Part shown: in pieces, positions 26,135 through 35,463 of the stretch
Position numbering within the stretch: the stretch's first letter is position 1
How the letters are laid out: each line of letters starts with the position of its first letter
Assembly (NCBI RefSeq): GCF_000299895.1
Contig: NZ_AMRG01000004.1
Coordinates: 156,583-220,582 of the forward strand
Direction of reading: 5' to 3'
From: Idiomarina xiamenensis 10-D-4
Lineage (GTDB): Bacteria > Pseudomonadota > Gammaproteobacteria > Enterobacterales > Alteromonadaceae
Length of the DNA: 64,000 bases
Program-made: the position numbers and the translations under genes
The notes under the pieces: model-generated
What the model was told of the DNA's origin: nothing
The model's database searches: none
Seen by the model: only the letters and a program-made list of their open reading frames with translations

Positions 26135-27199
26135 CTATAGCCAACGCACGTGGACAGTAATTTCTTCACGATCGTGATAAAGATGCTTGGCATTAATTTC
26201 AAAACGCCCGTGCCCGCCTTCGCTTAAATCATGTTGAATACGTTCAAGGTATTCTTCAACCGCCGCGTAACGCCGTTTCATCGGTAACTTCAGGTTAAAA
26301 ATAGCCTCTTTACAATAACCCTCAAGTAACCACGCGGTCATCAGTTCACCGACCCGAGCAGGCTTTTCGACCATATCGCAAACTAGCCAAGTGACGTTAA
26401 ATTTCTTCGGACGATAACGAAAGCCATCTTCTCTAACGTGCTTAACTTGTCCGGTTTCCATCAACGATTCTGCCATCGGCCCATTATCCACCGCCTCAAC
26501 CATCATCCCACGACGCACTAATTGATAGGTCCAACCGCCTGGCGCGGCACCCAAGTCAACGGCTTTTAAGCCCGACTGTAAGCGAGTGGCGTGTTCCTCG
26601 GCGGGTACAAATAGTGAAAAGGCCTCATCCAATTTGAGAGTGGACCGACTCGGTGCGTCAGACGGCGAACGTAGTCGCGGGATGCCCATCAACCATGGTG
26701 ACTGGTTATAGCTATAAGAATAACCCAACAACACTTGCTGCTTATTGATAAACAACACGTGTAATGTGGGTCGATTGCTACTTTCTTTGTCGGTTAAGCA
26801 CTGTTGTTTACGTAATGCTTGACGTAAAGGCACGGTGAATTTACGACAAAAAGTCGATAACTCACGACCTTCGTTAGTGTCAGCCGTTTCCACCCGTACA
26901 CTACCCATCAATGGCAATTCAGCACAAACCGCCAACATTGGGCTCACGCGATCGTGCTCGGGCAATTCGTTCAACTCATTCGCCACGACAAAAAACTGAC
27001 GAGTAAAAATTAACGAATTTAGCGCCAACTTGCGGCCTAAGTGATCAGCTTCCTCACTGGCACAGCGATACATCACATAGCCCGAATCCGGCTGTGTCTG
27101 ACAGTAACCATAGACGCCCATAGCGGCGGTTTTTGCCTGTAATTCGGCGGCACAATCGCCCTCAAAGCCAGCCCGACAGTAGGCAACAATTCCGATCAT
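26135..27199 (-). CDS. rlmM: 23S rRNA (cytidine(2498)-2'-O)-methyltransferase RlmM
   Basis: SAM-dependent methyltransferase for C2498 of 23S rRNA. 354 residues: N-terminal THUMP-like part (GIVAYCRAGFEGDCAAELQA), then a Rossmann domain with AVDLGAAPGGWTYQLVRRGM (SAM motif I), and VEAVDNGPM and WLVCDMVEKP; the catalytic lysine is in FNLKLPMKRR. The ATG at 27199 has TAGGAG upstream; an in-frame extension to 27280 lies within the upstream gene. Overlaps the DUF423 stop as ATGA. Confidence 0.95.
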   Translation of the reverse strand: MIGIVAYCRAGFEGDCAAELQAKTAAMGVYGYCQTQPDSGYVMYRCASEEADHLGRKLALNSLIFTRQFFVVANELNELPEHDRVSPMLAVCAELPLMGSVRVETADTNEGRELSTFCRKFTVPLRQALRKQQCLTDKESSNRPTLHVLFINKQQVLLGYSYSYNQSPWLMGIPRLRSPSDAPSRSTLKLDEAFSLFVPAEEHATRLQSGLKAVDLGAAPGGWTYQLVRRGMMVEAVDNGPMAESLMETGQVKHVREDGFRYRPKKFNVTWLVCDMVEKPARVGELMTAWLLEGYCKEAIFNLKLPMKRRYAAVEEYLERIQHDLSEGGHGRFEINAKHLYHDREEITVHVRWL

Positions 27200-27564
27200 T
27201 GACGTACAACTCCTATCAGTAAACACAGCCAACCGGCCATAAAACATAACCCACCAAGTGGCGTTATCGGCCCAAACCACTTAATTCCGGTTAAGGCTAA
27301 TGCGTATAAACTCCCGCTAAAAAAGACAATCCCGACGCTGAATAATATTGCCGCTAAAGACCACCAGCGGGTGGGCGCTTGCGCTGCCACGATGGCCACC
27401 GCTAATAACGCTAAGGTGTGATAAAACTGATAAGTTACACCGGTTTGGAACACCGCTAAACTGGCTTCGCTTAACCGACTTTTTAAGCCGTGCGCGGCAA
27501 ATGCGCCTAGCGCCACCGCGGTTAAACCAAATACGCTGGCTAATGCCGCCATCCATTGATTCAT
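27196..27564 (-). CDS. DUF423 family inner-membrane protein
   Basis: 122 residues, four membrane spans. The family signature ALGAFAAHGLKSRLSEASLA is followed by FQTGVTYQFYHTLALL, and the end has GPITPLGGLCFMAGWLCLL. Function unknown; the family (YgdD in E. coli) sits beside rlmM in many gammaproteobacteria, as here. ATG at 27564 has TAGGAG seven bases upstream; it overlaps the preceding hydrolase gene by 4 bases and rlmM by 4. Confidence 0.92.
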   Translation of the reverse strand: MNQWMAALASVFGLTAVALGAFAAHGLKSRLSEASLAVFQTGVTYQFYHTLALLAVAIVAAQAPTRWWSLAAILFSVGIVFFSGSLYALALTGIKWFGPITPLGGLCFMAGWLCLLIGVVRQ

Positions 27565-28211
27565 GTCTGTGCTCCTATCCAAGTCGCTAACCGTTGCACG
27601 GTATCTTGCCAATATTCGGCAGCGCTATAGCCGCTACGCTTCAACGGTACTAATGAATGATCGGCATCTGCCAACCACTGTATTTGCAAGTTATCCGGCA
27701 ACTGTTGCTGTACCAACCAAGCCGGCTGACAAAAGTTGTCACGCTGCCCTTGTATGATCAAATTAGCCGCTCGCTGATTAAAACACTCGGGCAAACGCGA
27801 ACGCTGCGGTTTTCCCGGTGGATGAAACGGAAACCCTAAACCAATGGCGGCTTTGGCCTGTAGCGCATCGGCGCAGCGAAAAGCCACTCGCGCGCCCATC
27901 GACTTGCCGAGCAAAAAGAGCGGTTTATGCTTGTCGTCGCTGGCACGTAACTGCACGACAAGCTGCTGCAATGCTAAATCCAGTTGCGGCGCAGGGTTAG
28001 GCGGTCGTTTCCGCCCTTGCTGCTTAGCCTGCTGCATGTAGGGAAAATCAAACCGCACCAGTTGACAATCGTGCGCGGCTAAGCCCGTTGCAATACATTG
28101 CATAAACTCGCTGCGACTGTCAGCCCCAGCACCATGCATAAATACCACTAAGCGACGACCAGTGGGGTTATCGACGATCACATCGTCTGCTAAAGATAAT
28201 TCAGGCATCAT
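27561..28211 (-). CDS. alpha/beta-family hydrolase (KANL3/Tex30-like)
   Basis: 216 residues, compact cytosolic alpha/beta hydrolase with no signal peptide. The oxyanion segment is VVFMHGAGADSRSEFM, the nucleophile elbow GKSMGARVAF near 102-111 (Ser in GxSxG), the acid in IIQGQRDNF, and the His in ADADHSLVPLK. The substrate is unknown. It starts four bases inside the gcvA stop and overlaps DUF423 by 4, so gcvA-hydrolase-DUF423-rlmM form one tightly coupled operon. Confidence 0.85.
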   Translation of the reverse strand: MMPELSLADDVIVDNPTGRRLVVFMHGAGADSRSEFMQCIATGLAAHDCQLVRFDFPYMQQAKQQGRKRPPNPAPQLDLALQQLVVQLRASDDKHKPLFLLGKSMGARVAFRCADALQAKAAIGLGFPFHPPGKPQRSRLPECFNQRAANLIIQGQRDNFCQPAWLVQQQLPDNLQIQWLADADHSLVPLKRSGYSAAEYWQDTVQRLATWIGAQT

Positions 28212-29122
28212 AAGGAAAACTGGTCTTCTTCTTCATCGACAATGGCCAACAACCATTGACGAAAGGTGGCGATTTTACCGATTTCAGCCTGACTGTCACG
28301 ACAAACCAAATAAAAAGCCTTTTTTCGTGGTAATGCTTCGGGAAAAACTCGAATCAAATGACCCGCATCAATTTCTGGTTTAACCAAAACATTATTGGCC
28401 AAAGCGATGCCCTGACCGTGCACCGCCGCTTTTAACGCCAAACTGGAATGGCTGAAAATAGGTCCGTTATCGCCTTTATCTTTATCGATACCCACTAGTT
28501 TAAACCAATCTTTCCAAGCGTTGCGGGTCTCGTCATGCAGTAACGTATGTTGCAGCAAGTCAGCCGGTTGCCGTAACGGCTTCGGGCCATGCAACAGTAA
28601 TGGAGAGCAAACCGGTAGCAAATATTCGTTATGTAATTTGTAGGCGGTGACACCAGGCCAGCGACCATCACCGTAATAAATGGCCACATCGACGTCATCG
28701 CTGAGCGAACCGTCGATTTCGTCGACCGCTTTAATACGTACATCAATATCGGGGTAAGCGTCACGAAACCGGCTCAGGCGTGGCACAAACCAGAGGATAG
28801 CAAAACTGGGCGGCAACGAAATGGTCAGCGAACCCTGTTCGGTTGCTAACAACAGTTTATCGGTGGCTTGCAACAACTGATCAAAAATGGCTTTCAAATC
28901 CAGATAATACGACTGCCCCGCCTCGGTCAGTAATAAAGCACGATTGCGCCGAATAAAAAGCTTAATGCCGAGGTGTTCCTCCAACCCTTTAACCTGATGG
29001 CTGACCGCCGCCTGAGTGACAAATAGCTCTTCGGCTGCGCGGGTAAAACTAAGGTGCCGGGCGGCCGCTTCAAACGCCTTTAACGCATTTAATGGCGGTA
29101 GCTTGCGCATCGCTGAACGCAT
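28208..29122 (-). CDS. gcvA: LysR-type regulator GcvA
   Basis: Transcriptional regulator of glycine cleavage genes in enterics. 304 residues: winged-helix N terminus with LPPLNALKAFEAAARHLSFT and RAAEELFVTQAAVSHQVKGL, then a periplasmic-binding-like effector domain from about residue 95. PPLNALKAFEAAARHLSFTR is the classic GcvA/AmpR-like opening. The ATG at 29122 overlaps the upstream stop as TAATG. No gcvTHP genes lie in the window, so the target here is unproven. Confidence 0.85.
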   Translation of the reverse strand: MRSAMRKLPPLNALKAFEAAARHLSFTRAAEELFVTQAAVSHQVKGLEEHLGIKLFIRRNRALLLTEAGQSYYLDLKAIFDQLLQATDKLLLATEQGSLTISLPPSFAILWFVPRLSRFRDAYPDIDVRIKAVDEIDGSLSDDVDVAIYYGDGRWPGVTAYKLHNEYLLPVCSPLLLHGPKPLRQPADLLQHTLLHDETRNAWKDWFKLVGIDKDKGDNGPIFSHSSLALKAAVHGQGIALANNVLVKPEIDAGHLIRVFPEALPRKKAFYLVCRDSQAEIGKIATFRQWLLAIVDEEEDQFSL

Positions 29123-29583
29123 TATTGGCGCCCCATGCTGGCGGCAAATTTATTCAATGCATCGATGTATTGCTCGCGCTTTAAGTGCGCCGCAAAATGT
29201 TCCAGCAAGGCCCGCTGTTCGGTCATTAATAGCGACACCCGCCAGCGCCGAGAAGCGCCGTCGCTTTGCCGCTCGTATAGCTCAAACGCCACCCACAGTG
29301 GGTTAAACGTCACGCGCTCGAGTTGTGACCACGGCATCGAATGCACCGCTAACCAACGTTTTTTTATTTGCAGTCGGTGCTGCGACAAACTCACCCGCGA
29401 GCACCAAATTTCGGCGCTTAACCAAACCGTTAATAACGTGGTGGGTAATATAATGACAGCCAATAATAGGCCGCTGAACAGGTCTTGTGGCGGTAACCAC
29501 CAAGCAAAAGCCAGCATTGCCAGTAGCAACACCCAGCTACAAATGGGTAACAGACGTGTTACGCCCGCGTAGCGCATGATCAT
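29122..29583 (-). CDS. two-span membrane protein with PH-like domain, unknown
   Basis: 153 residues. Two hydrophobic spans (about 10-28 LLPICSWVLLLAMLAFAWWL and 34-55), then a soluble domain with alternating strands (RVSLSQHRLQIKKRW, MPWSQLERVTFNP) typical of bacterial PH-type or DUF2244-like domains, and a helical tail. It is the first gene of the gcvA operon behind a recognisable promoter. Function unknown. Confidence 0.6.
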   Translation of the reverse strand: MIMRYAGVTRLLPICSWVLLLAMLAFAWWLPPQDLFSGLLLAVIILPTTLLTVWLSAEIWCSRVSLSQHRLQIKKRWLAVHSMPWSQLERVTFNPLWVAFELYERQSDGASRRWRVSLLMTEQRALLEHFAAHLKREQYIDALNKFAASMGRQ

Positions 29584-29600
29584 GGTCAGTCCTTGTTCGA

Positions 29601-29630
29601 ATTATATGACCGCAAACGATTGGCTGACAC
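29601..29630 (-). promoter_or_regulatory. sigma-70 promoter for the gcvA-rlmM operon
   Basis: On the minus strand, consensus -10 TATAAT (29606-29601) and -35 GTGTCA (29630-29625) with an 18-base spacer, 18 bases before the start of the membrane-protein gene. Confidence 0.5.
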
Positions 29631-29646
29631 TATAACAGCAGACATG

Positions 29647-29682
29647 AAAAAACGCACAAGCCGCGACACGGATTGTGCGTTT
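29647..29682 (-). terminator. terminator of the valine/isoleucine operon
   Basis: On the minus strand 9-bp stem AACGCACAA/TTGTGCGTT with a 13-base loop, running into a T tract; lies 33 bases after the SDR stop. Confidence 0.88.
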
Positions 29683-29715
29683 ATGTTGGACTTTACGCTT
29701 AAGCCGACGTGCGAA

Positions 29716-30480
29716 CTATAAGCGCACACCACCGTCGATTTCTACCACGCGGCCGCTAAAGAAATCATTTTCCATGATGTATTGTGCGGTTTGCGCAATC
29801 TCGTCGGGTTGTCCCCAACGGCGTAACGGCACCATCGCTAAGGCTCGTTCCACCGCTTCGGGTTTCATCGCTTGCGTCATCGGCGTTTCGATAAAGCCCG
29901 GCGCAATAGCTCCGCAGCGAATACCGTAACGGCCCAATTCACGCGCCCAAGTGACCGTCATTGCGACCACACCGGCCTTAGTAGCGGCATAATTGGTTTG
30001 GCCGATATTACCCGCTCGCGCGACACTTGAAATGTTGATGATCAAGCCTTTAGTACCCGCTTGAACCATTTGTGCCGCGGCTTCACGGCCACACAAGAAA
30101 GTCCCGGTCAGGTTGACGTCCAGCACTGACTGGAATTGTTGTAACGGCATCTTCGCTTTGAGTTCGCCGTCTTTGTATTTCAACAATAAACCATCACGCA
30201 GAATACCGGCGTTGTTGATCAGCACATGAATGGCGCCAAAATCCTGTTGAATATCGGCAAACACTTGCTCGACTGCCGCTTCTTCGGTGATGTTAGCCTG
30301 GTAACCCTGAACCCGTTGCGCACCTAAATCGGCACAAGCTTGCTGTGCTTCGCTGAGGGTTTCCGGATTCATATCGATCAACGCTAATTGCGCGCCCTGA
30401 CGAGCAAAACGCTCGGCCATAGCACGACCTAAGCCTTGTGCGCCACCGGTAATAACAATGACACTGCCTGCTACTTGCAT
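29716..30480 (-). CDS. SDR family 3-hydroxyacyl-CoA dehydrogenase of branched-chain degradation
   Basis: 254 residues, NAD(P)-dependent short-chain dehydrogenase. Cofactor motif GGAQGLGRAMAERFA, NNAGILRDGL, catalytic Ser in NISSVARAGNIG, and YxxxK in NYAATKAGV. Last gene of the mmsA operon; the Shewanella gene in the same place is thought to oxidise 2-methyl-3-hydroxybutyryl-CoA in isoleucine breakdown, which this context supports. The lone FabG-like sequence alone could not prove that. Confidence 0.85.
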   Translation of the reverse strand: MQVAGSVIVITGGAQGLGRAMAERFARQGAQLALIDMNPETLSEAQQACADLGAQRVQGYQANITEEAAVEQVFADIQQDFGAIHVLINNAGILRDGLLLKYKDGELKAKMPLQQFQSVLDVNLTGTFLCGREAAAQMVQAGTKGLIINISSVARAGNIGQTNYAATKAGVVAMTVTWARELGRYGIRCGAIAPGFIETPMTQAMKPEAVERALAMVPLRRWGQPDEIAQTAQYIMENDFFSGRVVEIDGGVRL

Positions 30481-30535
30481 AATAAGTTATCCGTTAATTG
30501 ATGCATTAAATGTCGTTTTTTAAGTCAACCTGCGG

Positions 30536-31429
30536 TTAAGACTGCTGTGGTTTGACGTAATTAAAAATACTGGAGAAATCTTGGCGGCCATGGCCTAACT
30601 GTGACCAACTCTGATACAGGTTACGCGTTAACGCGCCCATTGGCGTTGCGGCACCGCTAGCTAAAGCCGCTTGCTGCGCTAAGCCGAGATCCTTGGCCAT
30701 CAAATCGACCATAAAACCGCCCTGATAATCGTTGCTAGAAGGTACGTTATCCATCACTCCAGGCGCCGGGTTGTAGACCTCTAAGGTCCAGTTACGACCC
30801 GAGCTTTGCAACATGATATCACTTAATACTTTGCTATCGAGACCGTTAGCACGGCCCAGTTGTAAGGCCTCAGCGGTACCCACCATCAGTACCGACAACA
30901 GCATATTGTTACAGATTTTTGCTATTTGCCCAGCACCAATATCCCCCGCACGGAAGACATTTTTGCCCATGTCGTTAAGCACTTGGCGGGCTTCGTCAAC
31001 ATCATCTTCGGCGCCGCCGCAGATGAATGTTAGGGTACCGGCTTTGGCGCCACCGACGCCACCTGAGACCGGTGCATCGATAAAGCGAATACCGGCCTCG
31101 CGCAAGCTCTCACCGACGCTGATGGCGACTTCTGAAGCAATGGTACTGCAATCAATGACTAGCGTACCTTTAGCCAAGACCTCGCGTAAGCCCTGTTCGC
31201 CAAGATAAACCTGCTGTACGTGCTTGTTCGCCGGTAACATAGAAATCACGAATTGTGCATCCTTGACCGCCGTAGCGGCGCTAGTGGCGGTGCCACAGCC
31301 ATTCGCTTGTGCCTGCTCCAGCGCCGCGGCCGACAAATCAAAGACCGTCACCTGATGACCTGCGGCGGCTAAATTAGCCGCCATCGGGCCGCCCATATTT
31401 CCTAAACCAATAAAAGCGACTGTTGCCAT
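30536..31429 (-). CDS. mmsB: 3-hydroxyisobutyrate dehydrogenase
   Basis: NAD-dependent oxidation of 3-hydroxyisobutyrate to methylmalonate semialdehyde in valine degradation. 297 residues: FIGLGNMGGPMAANLAAAGH at the N terminus (Rossmann), DAPVSGGVGGAKAGTL (substrate loop), catalytic Lys in GAGQIAKICNNM, and C-terminal VDLMAKDLGLA. In the operon it directly follows the hydrolase that makes its substrate and feeds MmsA. Confidence 0.95.
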   Translation of the reverse strand: MATVAFIGLGNMGGPMAANLAAAGHQVTVFDLSAAALEQAQANGCGTATSAATAVKDAQFVISMLPANKHVQQVYLGEQGLREVLAKGTLVIDCSTIASEVAISVGESLREAGIRFIDAPVSGGVGGAKAGTLTFICGGAEDDVDEARQVLNDMGKNVFRAGDIGAGQIAKICNNMLLSVLMVGTAEALQLGRANGLDSKVLSDIMLQSSGRNWTLEVYNPAPGVMDNVPSSNDYQGGFMVDLMAKDLGLAQQAALASGAATPMGALTRNLYQSWSQLGHGRQDFSSIFNYVKPQQS

Positions 31430-31459
31430 GTGTAAGCTCCTGTTGTCTGTTATGTCGGC

Positions 31460-32593
31460 TTAGCCGAGATCACGCAAGGGATGCTGCTGCGCGTCCCAAG
31501 GCGAGGTAAATAGTACGTCGACAGCGTCGCCATCGACCTCGGCGACACGACTATATTGCCACTGCGGTTGCTTATCTTTATCGATTAATAATGCCCGGAT
31601 GCCCTCGGCAAAATCACCTTTGATGCAACAGTTGACCGATAACGTTAATTCTAAACGGAAACAATCGGCCAAACTTAGGTCGGCACCATGCTGGAGTTGT
31701 TGCCAAACAATATGGGCAGTTAACGGACAACCGGCCGCTAGGGTTTTGCGTGCCCGCGCCAACCAATCGCTGTCTTTATCATCGTTGACGATTTGTTCAA
31801 CCACCGTGCTAATATCGCTGGCATCAGTTAATTGACGCAGGTGTGGCTGCAATGGCTCCACTTGTGCCGACGGTGGTTGGGTCGTGTCTTGCTGACTCAA
31901 ACGCCCCAATAAATCACTGACTTTTTGCTTATTTAACGCGGTAGTGTCGCCCCACTCCAACTGCTGTAACGCGGTTAATACCTGGGTCTTATGTTCACGA
32001 CCGATAAAATGGTCAGCTAAACGTAAGAACTGAGCGTCGGTGGCGTTCATATGCGCGCCGGTCAAGCCCAAAAATAAACCACAGCCGGCGGGCATGCGGT
32101 TTAAAAAGTAGGTCGCACCGACATCGGGATACAAGCCGATACTGATTTCCGGCATCGCCAACAACGAGCGCTCGGTAACGATGCGGTGGCTAGCGCCGTT
32201 CATCAGTCCCATACCACCGCCCATGACGATACCGTCAGCCCAGACGATAAAGGGTTTATTGAAACTGTGTATGGCGTGGTCTAAACGATATTCTTCCGTG
32301 AAGAATTGTTCCACCTCCGCCACCAGTTGGCCGGGTTGCTCACGCATTGCATGATACATGGCGACGATATCGCCGCCCGCACAAAACGCTTTCTCGCCAG
32401 CACCTTGTAACCATACGCAAGCAATATCGGGATTGTCTTGCCAAGCCGCCAACTGCGGCAATAATAAGCGTGCCATCGGCAAACTTAAGGCATTCAGCGA
32501 TTTTTCGGCATTGAGGGTAGCGACGCCTATTTTCTTACCATTTGCCGCCGCCAGTTCGTTAAAAACGACAACGTCCTGTTGCTGCACTGACAT
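31460..32593 (-). CDS. 3-hydroxyisobutyryl-CoA hydrolase (enoyl-CoA hydratase superfamily)
   Basis: 377 residues. Crotonase fold with oxyanion loops GAGEKAFCAGGDIVAMY and ADGIVMGGGMGLMNGASHRI, then PEISIGLYPDVGATYFLNRM, which marks the hydrolase branch over ordinary hydratases. The longer length (hydratases about 260) also fits. It releases free 3-hydroxyisobutyrate from its CoA thioester in valine degradation. Nine bases after the acyl-CoA dehydrogenase. Confidence 0.9.
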   Translation of the reverse strand: MSVQQQDVVVFNELAAANGKKIGVATLNAEKSLNALSLPMARLLLPQLAAWQDNPDIACVWLQGAGEKAFCAGGDIVAMYHAMREQPGQLVAEVEQFFTEEYRLDHAIHSFNKPFIVWADGIVMGGGMGLMNGASHRIVTERSLLAMPEISIGLYPDVGATYFLNRMPAGCGLFLGLTGAHMNATDAQFLRLADHFIGREHKTQVLTALQQLEWGDTTALNKQKVSDLLGRLSQQDTTQPPSAQVEPLQPHLRQLTDASDISTVVEQIVNDDKDSDWLARARKTLAAGCPLTAHIVWQQLQHGADLSLADCFRLELTLSVNCCIKGDFAEGIRALLIDKDKQPQWQYSRVAEVDGDAVDVLFTSPWDAQQHPLRDLG

Positions 32594-32602
32594 GCTGCCT
32601 CC

Positions 32603-33760
32603 TTATACGATATCGCGGTCAATATCGGCTAATAAACGACGGCCAATAATGACTCGCATGATTTCGTTGGTGCCTTCCAGAATTTGGTGTACGCGGACAT
32701 CGCGTACGTGGCGTTCAAGCGGATACTCTTTGATATAACCGTAGCCGCCATGTAGCTGCAGCGCTTGGTTACACACCTCAAAACCGACATCGGTGGCAAA
32801 GCGTTTAGCCATGGCACAATAGGTGGTTTTGTCGGCGTCGTTTTGGTCAACTTTAAAAGCCGCTAAGCGCACCATTTGGCGGGCCGCAACCAACTCGGTG
32901 GCCATATCGGCGAGCTTAAATTGTAACGCCTGAAACGCCGCCAGCGGTTTACCAAATTGTGTGCGCTCCTGCATATACTGCTTAGCAGTGTTCAACGCCG
33001 CTTGTGCGGTACCGACCGAACACACGGCAATGTTGATGCGTCCACCGTCTAAGCCCATCATGGCAAACTTAAAGCCTTCGCCTTCTTCACCCAGTAGATT
33101 TTGCGCCGGAATACGCACATCTTCAAAGGTGACCAAACGCGTTGGCTGGGCATTCCAACCCATTTTTTGCTCTTTTTTACCGTAGCTGATGCCCTTGGCG
33201 TCAGCGGGCACAACGAAGGCGGAAACGCCTTTAGGACCCGCTTCGCCGGTACGCGCCATCACCACTAATACGTCGGTGGCACCGGCGCCCGAAATGAACA
33301 TTTTTGAACCGTTTAAGACGTACTCATCGCCGTCTTTTTTCGCCGTCGTACGTAAGCTTGCGGCGTCAGAGCCGGCGCCCGGTTCGGTTAAGCAATATGA
33401 GCCCAGCTTATCGCCGGTAACCAGTTCCGGCACCCACTGTTGTTTCACCGCGTCTTGCGCAAACGAACCGATCATCCAACTGACCATGTTATGAATGGTC
33501 ATCATCGCGGTGGTGGCCGTACAGCCCATCGCCAATTGTTCAAAAATCAGCGCCGCATCTAAGCGCGACATGCCAAAACCACCGGCGTCTTCCGGGGTAT
33601 ACATGCCCATAAAACCCATTTCACCGGCTTTTTTTAGTACCTCTACCGGGAAGTAAGATTCTTCGTCCCAACGTGCCGCGTGCGGCGCTAGCTCTTTTTC
33701 GGCAAAAGCACGGGCGGTGTCGACAAAGGCTTGTTGATCTTCAGTTAAATCAAAATTCAC
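32603..33760 (-). CDS. acyl-CoA dehydrogenase (isobutyryl-/2-methylbutyryl-CoA type)
   Basis: FAD enzyme that introduces the alpha-beta double bond, passing electrons to ETF. 385 residues: CLTEPGAGSDAASLRTTAKK (FAD region), and the catalytic base in QILEGTNEIMRVIIGRR, the position used by short-chain and isobutyryl-CoA dehydrogenases. This differs from the isovaleryl enzyme at 39065, whose base is elsewhere. Likely acts on isobutyryl-CoA and 2-methylbutyryl-CoA; the exact preference is inferred from operon context. Confidence 0.92.
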   Translation of the reverse strand: MNFDLTEDQQAFVDTARAFAEKELAPHAARWDEESYFPVEVLKKAGEMGFMGMYTPEDAGGFGMSRLDAALIFEQLAMGCTATTAMMTIHNMVSWMIGSFAQDAVKQQWVPELVTGDKLGSYCLTEPGAGSDAASLRTTAKKDGDEYVLNGSKMFISGAGATDVLVVMARTGEAGPKGVSAFVVPADAKGISYGKKEQKMGWNAQPTRLVTFEDVRIPAQNLLGEEGEGFKFAMMGLDGGRINIAVCSVGTAQAALNTAKQYMQERTQFGKPLAAFQALQFKLADMATELVAARQMVRLAAFKVDQNDADKTTYCAMAKRFATDVGFEVCNQALQLHGGYGYIKEYPLERHVRDVRVHQILEGTNEIMRVIIGRRLLADIDRDIV

Positions 33761-33787
33761 AATACTGTTCCTCTGTAGCTACGCTGC

Positions 33788-35284
33788 TTACTTTAGATCA
33801 ATCGACATGTTCGGGCCACTGGCCTCGATGTCGCTTTCGAACCAGCGTGCTGTAATGGTTTTGGTCTCGGTATAAAAGCGTACCGCTTGTTTACCGTAGG
33901 CGTGTAAGTCACCAAAGAACGAGTTTTTCCAACCGGTGAACGAGAAAAACGGTAAGGGTACTGGGATCGGAATGTTAATACCGACTTGGCCGACTTCAAT
34001 TTCGTGCTGATACTTACGTGCCGCAGCGCCATTGCTGGTAAAGATAGAGGTACCGTTACCAAACGGGTTAGCATTAACTAGCGCAATAGCTTCTTCTAGG
34101 GTGTCGACTTCGATGGCGCAAAGTACCGGACCGAAGATTTCTTCTTGGTAGATGCTCATGTTCGGTTTAACACCGCTAAAGAAGGTCGGGCCGACCCAGT
34201 TACCATCCGGATAACCTTCCACTTTATAATCGCGACCATCGACCAGTAATTGCGCGCCCTCTTGCTCACCTTTGCTGATCATGCTTTCGACGCGTTGTTT
34301 AGCCTGCGGGCTGATCAATGGACCGTAAGCCGAGTTTTTATCCTGCCATGGGCCCGGTTTAACACCTTTTAAGGCCTCCGCTAACTCGCTTTGCCAAGCT
34401 TTAGCTTTACCCACAAATACCGCCACCGAAATGGCCATACAACGTTGTCCCGCTGCACCCACCGAGGCACCCACCAAGTTGTTGATGACTTGCTGCTTGT
34501 TAGCGTCAGGCATGATCACGCAATGATTTTTAGCACCGGCAAACGCTTGTACGCGTTTCATATTGTCGGTACCACGGCGATAAATATACTGTGCCACCGG
34601 TACCGAACCGACAAAAGAAATGGTGCGGATAGCGGGTGTATCAAGAATAAAATCAACCTGTTCTTTGCCGCCATGAAGCACTTGTAGTACCCCTTCAGGC
34701 GCACCAGCTTCGACAAATAATTCGGCTAAACGTGTTGGCGTTAATGGATCTTGCTCTGACGGCTTCAGAATAAAGGTATTACCACAGGCAATCGCCAACG
34801 GGAACATCCACAATGGGATCATAGCTGGGAAGTTAAACGGCGTTACCCCACCGCATACGCCTAAAGGTTGCGTGTAGCTGTAAGAGTCAATACCACGAGC
34901 TACGTTCTCGACCGTTTCGCCCATCAATAACGACGGAATGTTGGCGGCGTGCTCGACCACTTCGATACCACGCCATACGTCGCCCTTGGCATCTTCGAAG
35001 GTTTTACCGGTTTCACTGGCCAGAATTTCCGCAATCTCGTCGTGGTGTTCTTTCAGCAACGCCTGATAACGCATCATTAAACGCGCACGTTCCGACACCG
35101 GCGTTTCTTTCCAGCTTTGAAACGCTTTCTCGGCACTGGCTAAAGCCGCATCCATCTCGTCTTGAGTCGCGCAAGGCACTTGCGCAATGACTTCTTGTGT
35201 CGCTGGATTGGTGACATCGATCCATTGTTGACTGTTGGACTGAGTAAATTCGCCCGCGATAAATAAAGGCACACGTGTTGTCAT
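33788..35284 (-). CDS. mmsA: CoA-acylating methylmalonate-semialdehyde dehydrogenase
   Basis: Converts methylmalonate semialdehyde to propionyl-CoA, with NAD and CoA; the final valine step. 498 residues, ALDH superfamily; [20 protein letters not shown] and the catalytic Cys in [16 protein letters not shown] are typical of MmsA. I chose the ATG at 35284 with AGGAAA upstream; an extension to 35353 is not family-like. First gene of the minus-strand operon, divergent from an AraC-type regulator. Confidence 0.95.
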   Translation of the reverse strand: MTTRVPLFIAGEFTQSNSQQWIDVTNPATQEVIAQVPCATQDEMDAALASAEKAFQSWKETPVSERARLMMRYQALLKEHHDEIAEILASETGKTFEDAKGDVWRGIEVVEHAANIPSLLMGETVENVARGIDSYSYTQPLGVCGGVTPFNFPAMIPLWMFPLAIACGNTFILKPSEQDPLTPTRLAELFVEAGAPEGVLQVLHGGKEQVDFILDTPAIRTISFVGSVPVAQYIYRRGTDNMKRVQAFAGAKNHCVIMPDANKQQVINNLVGASVGAAGQRCMAISVAVFVGKAKAWQSELAEALKGVKPGPWQDKNSAYGPLISPQAKQRVESMISKGEQEGAQLLVDGRDYKVEGYPDGNWVGPTFFSGVKPNMSIYQEEIFGPVLCAIEVDTLEEAIALVNANPFGNGTSIFTSNGAAARKYQHEIEVGQVGINIPIPVPLPFFSFTGWKNSFFGDLHAYGKQAVRFYTETKTITARWFESDIEASGPNMSIDLK

Positions 35285-35374
35285 TATGCTATTTCCTGTT
35301 GTTCCGGGCAGCCACAGGCTGCCGTGGGTTGTACGATCGGTTGTTGCCTGCATTAAAGCAAAGCCGCAACACCT

Positions 35375-35402
35375 TTAACATTGATTTCGTTGCCACTATA
35401 AT
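35375..35402 (+). promoter_or_regulatory. sigma-70 promoter for the AraC-type regulator
   Basis: -35 TTAACA (35375-35380), 16-base spacer, consensus -10 TATAAT (35397-35402), 62 bases before the regulator start. The mmsA promoter must lie in the same 180-base gap; I could not place it or an AraC binding site. Confidence 0.6.
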
Positions 35403-35463
35403 GGACTTTATTGTTATTTCGGTGAGCTGACCACTACGCCAGCTCCATTGCTTGAGCCACGCT

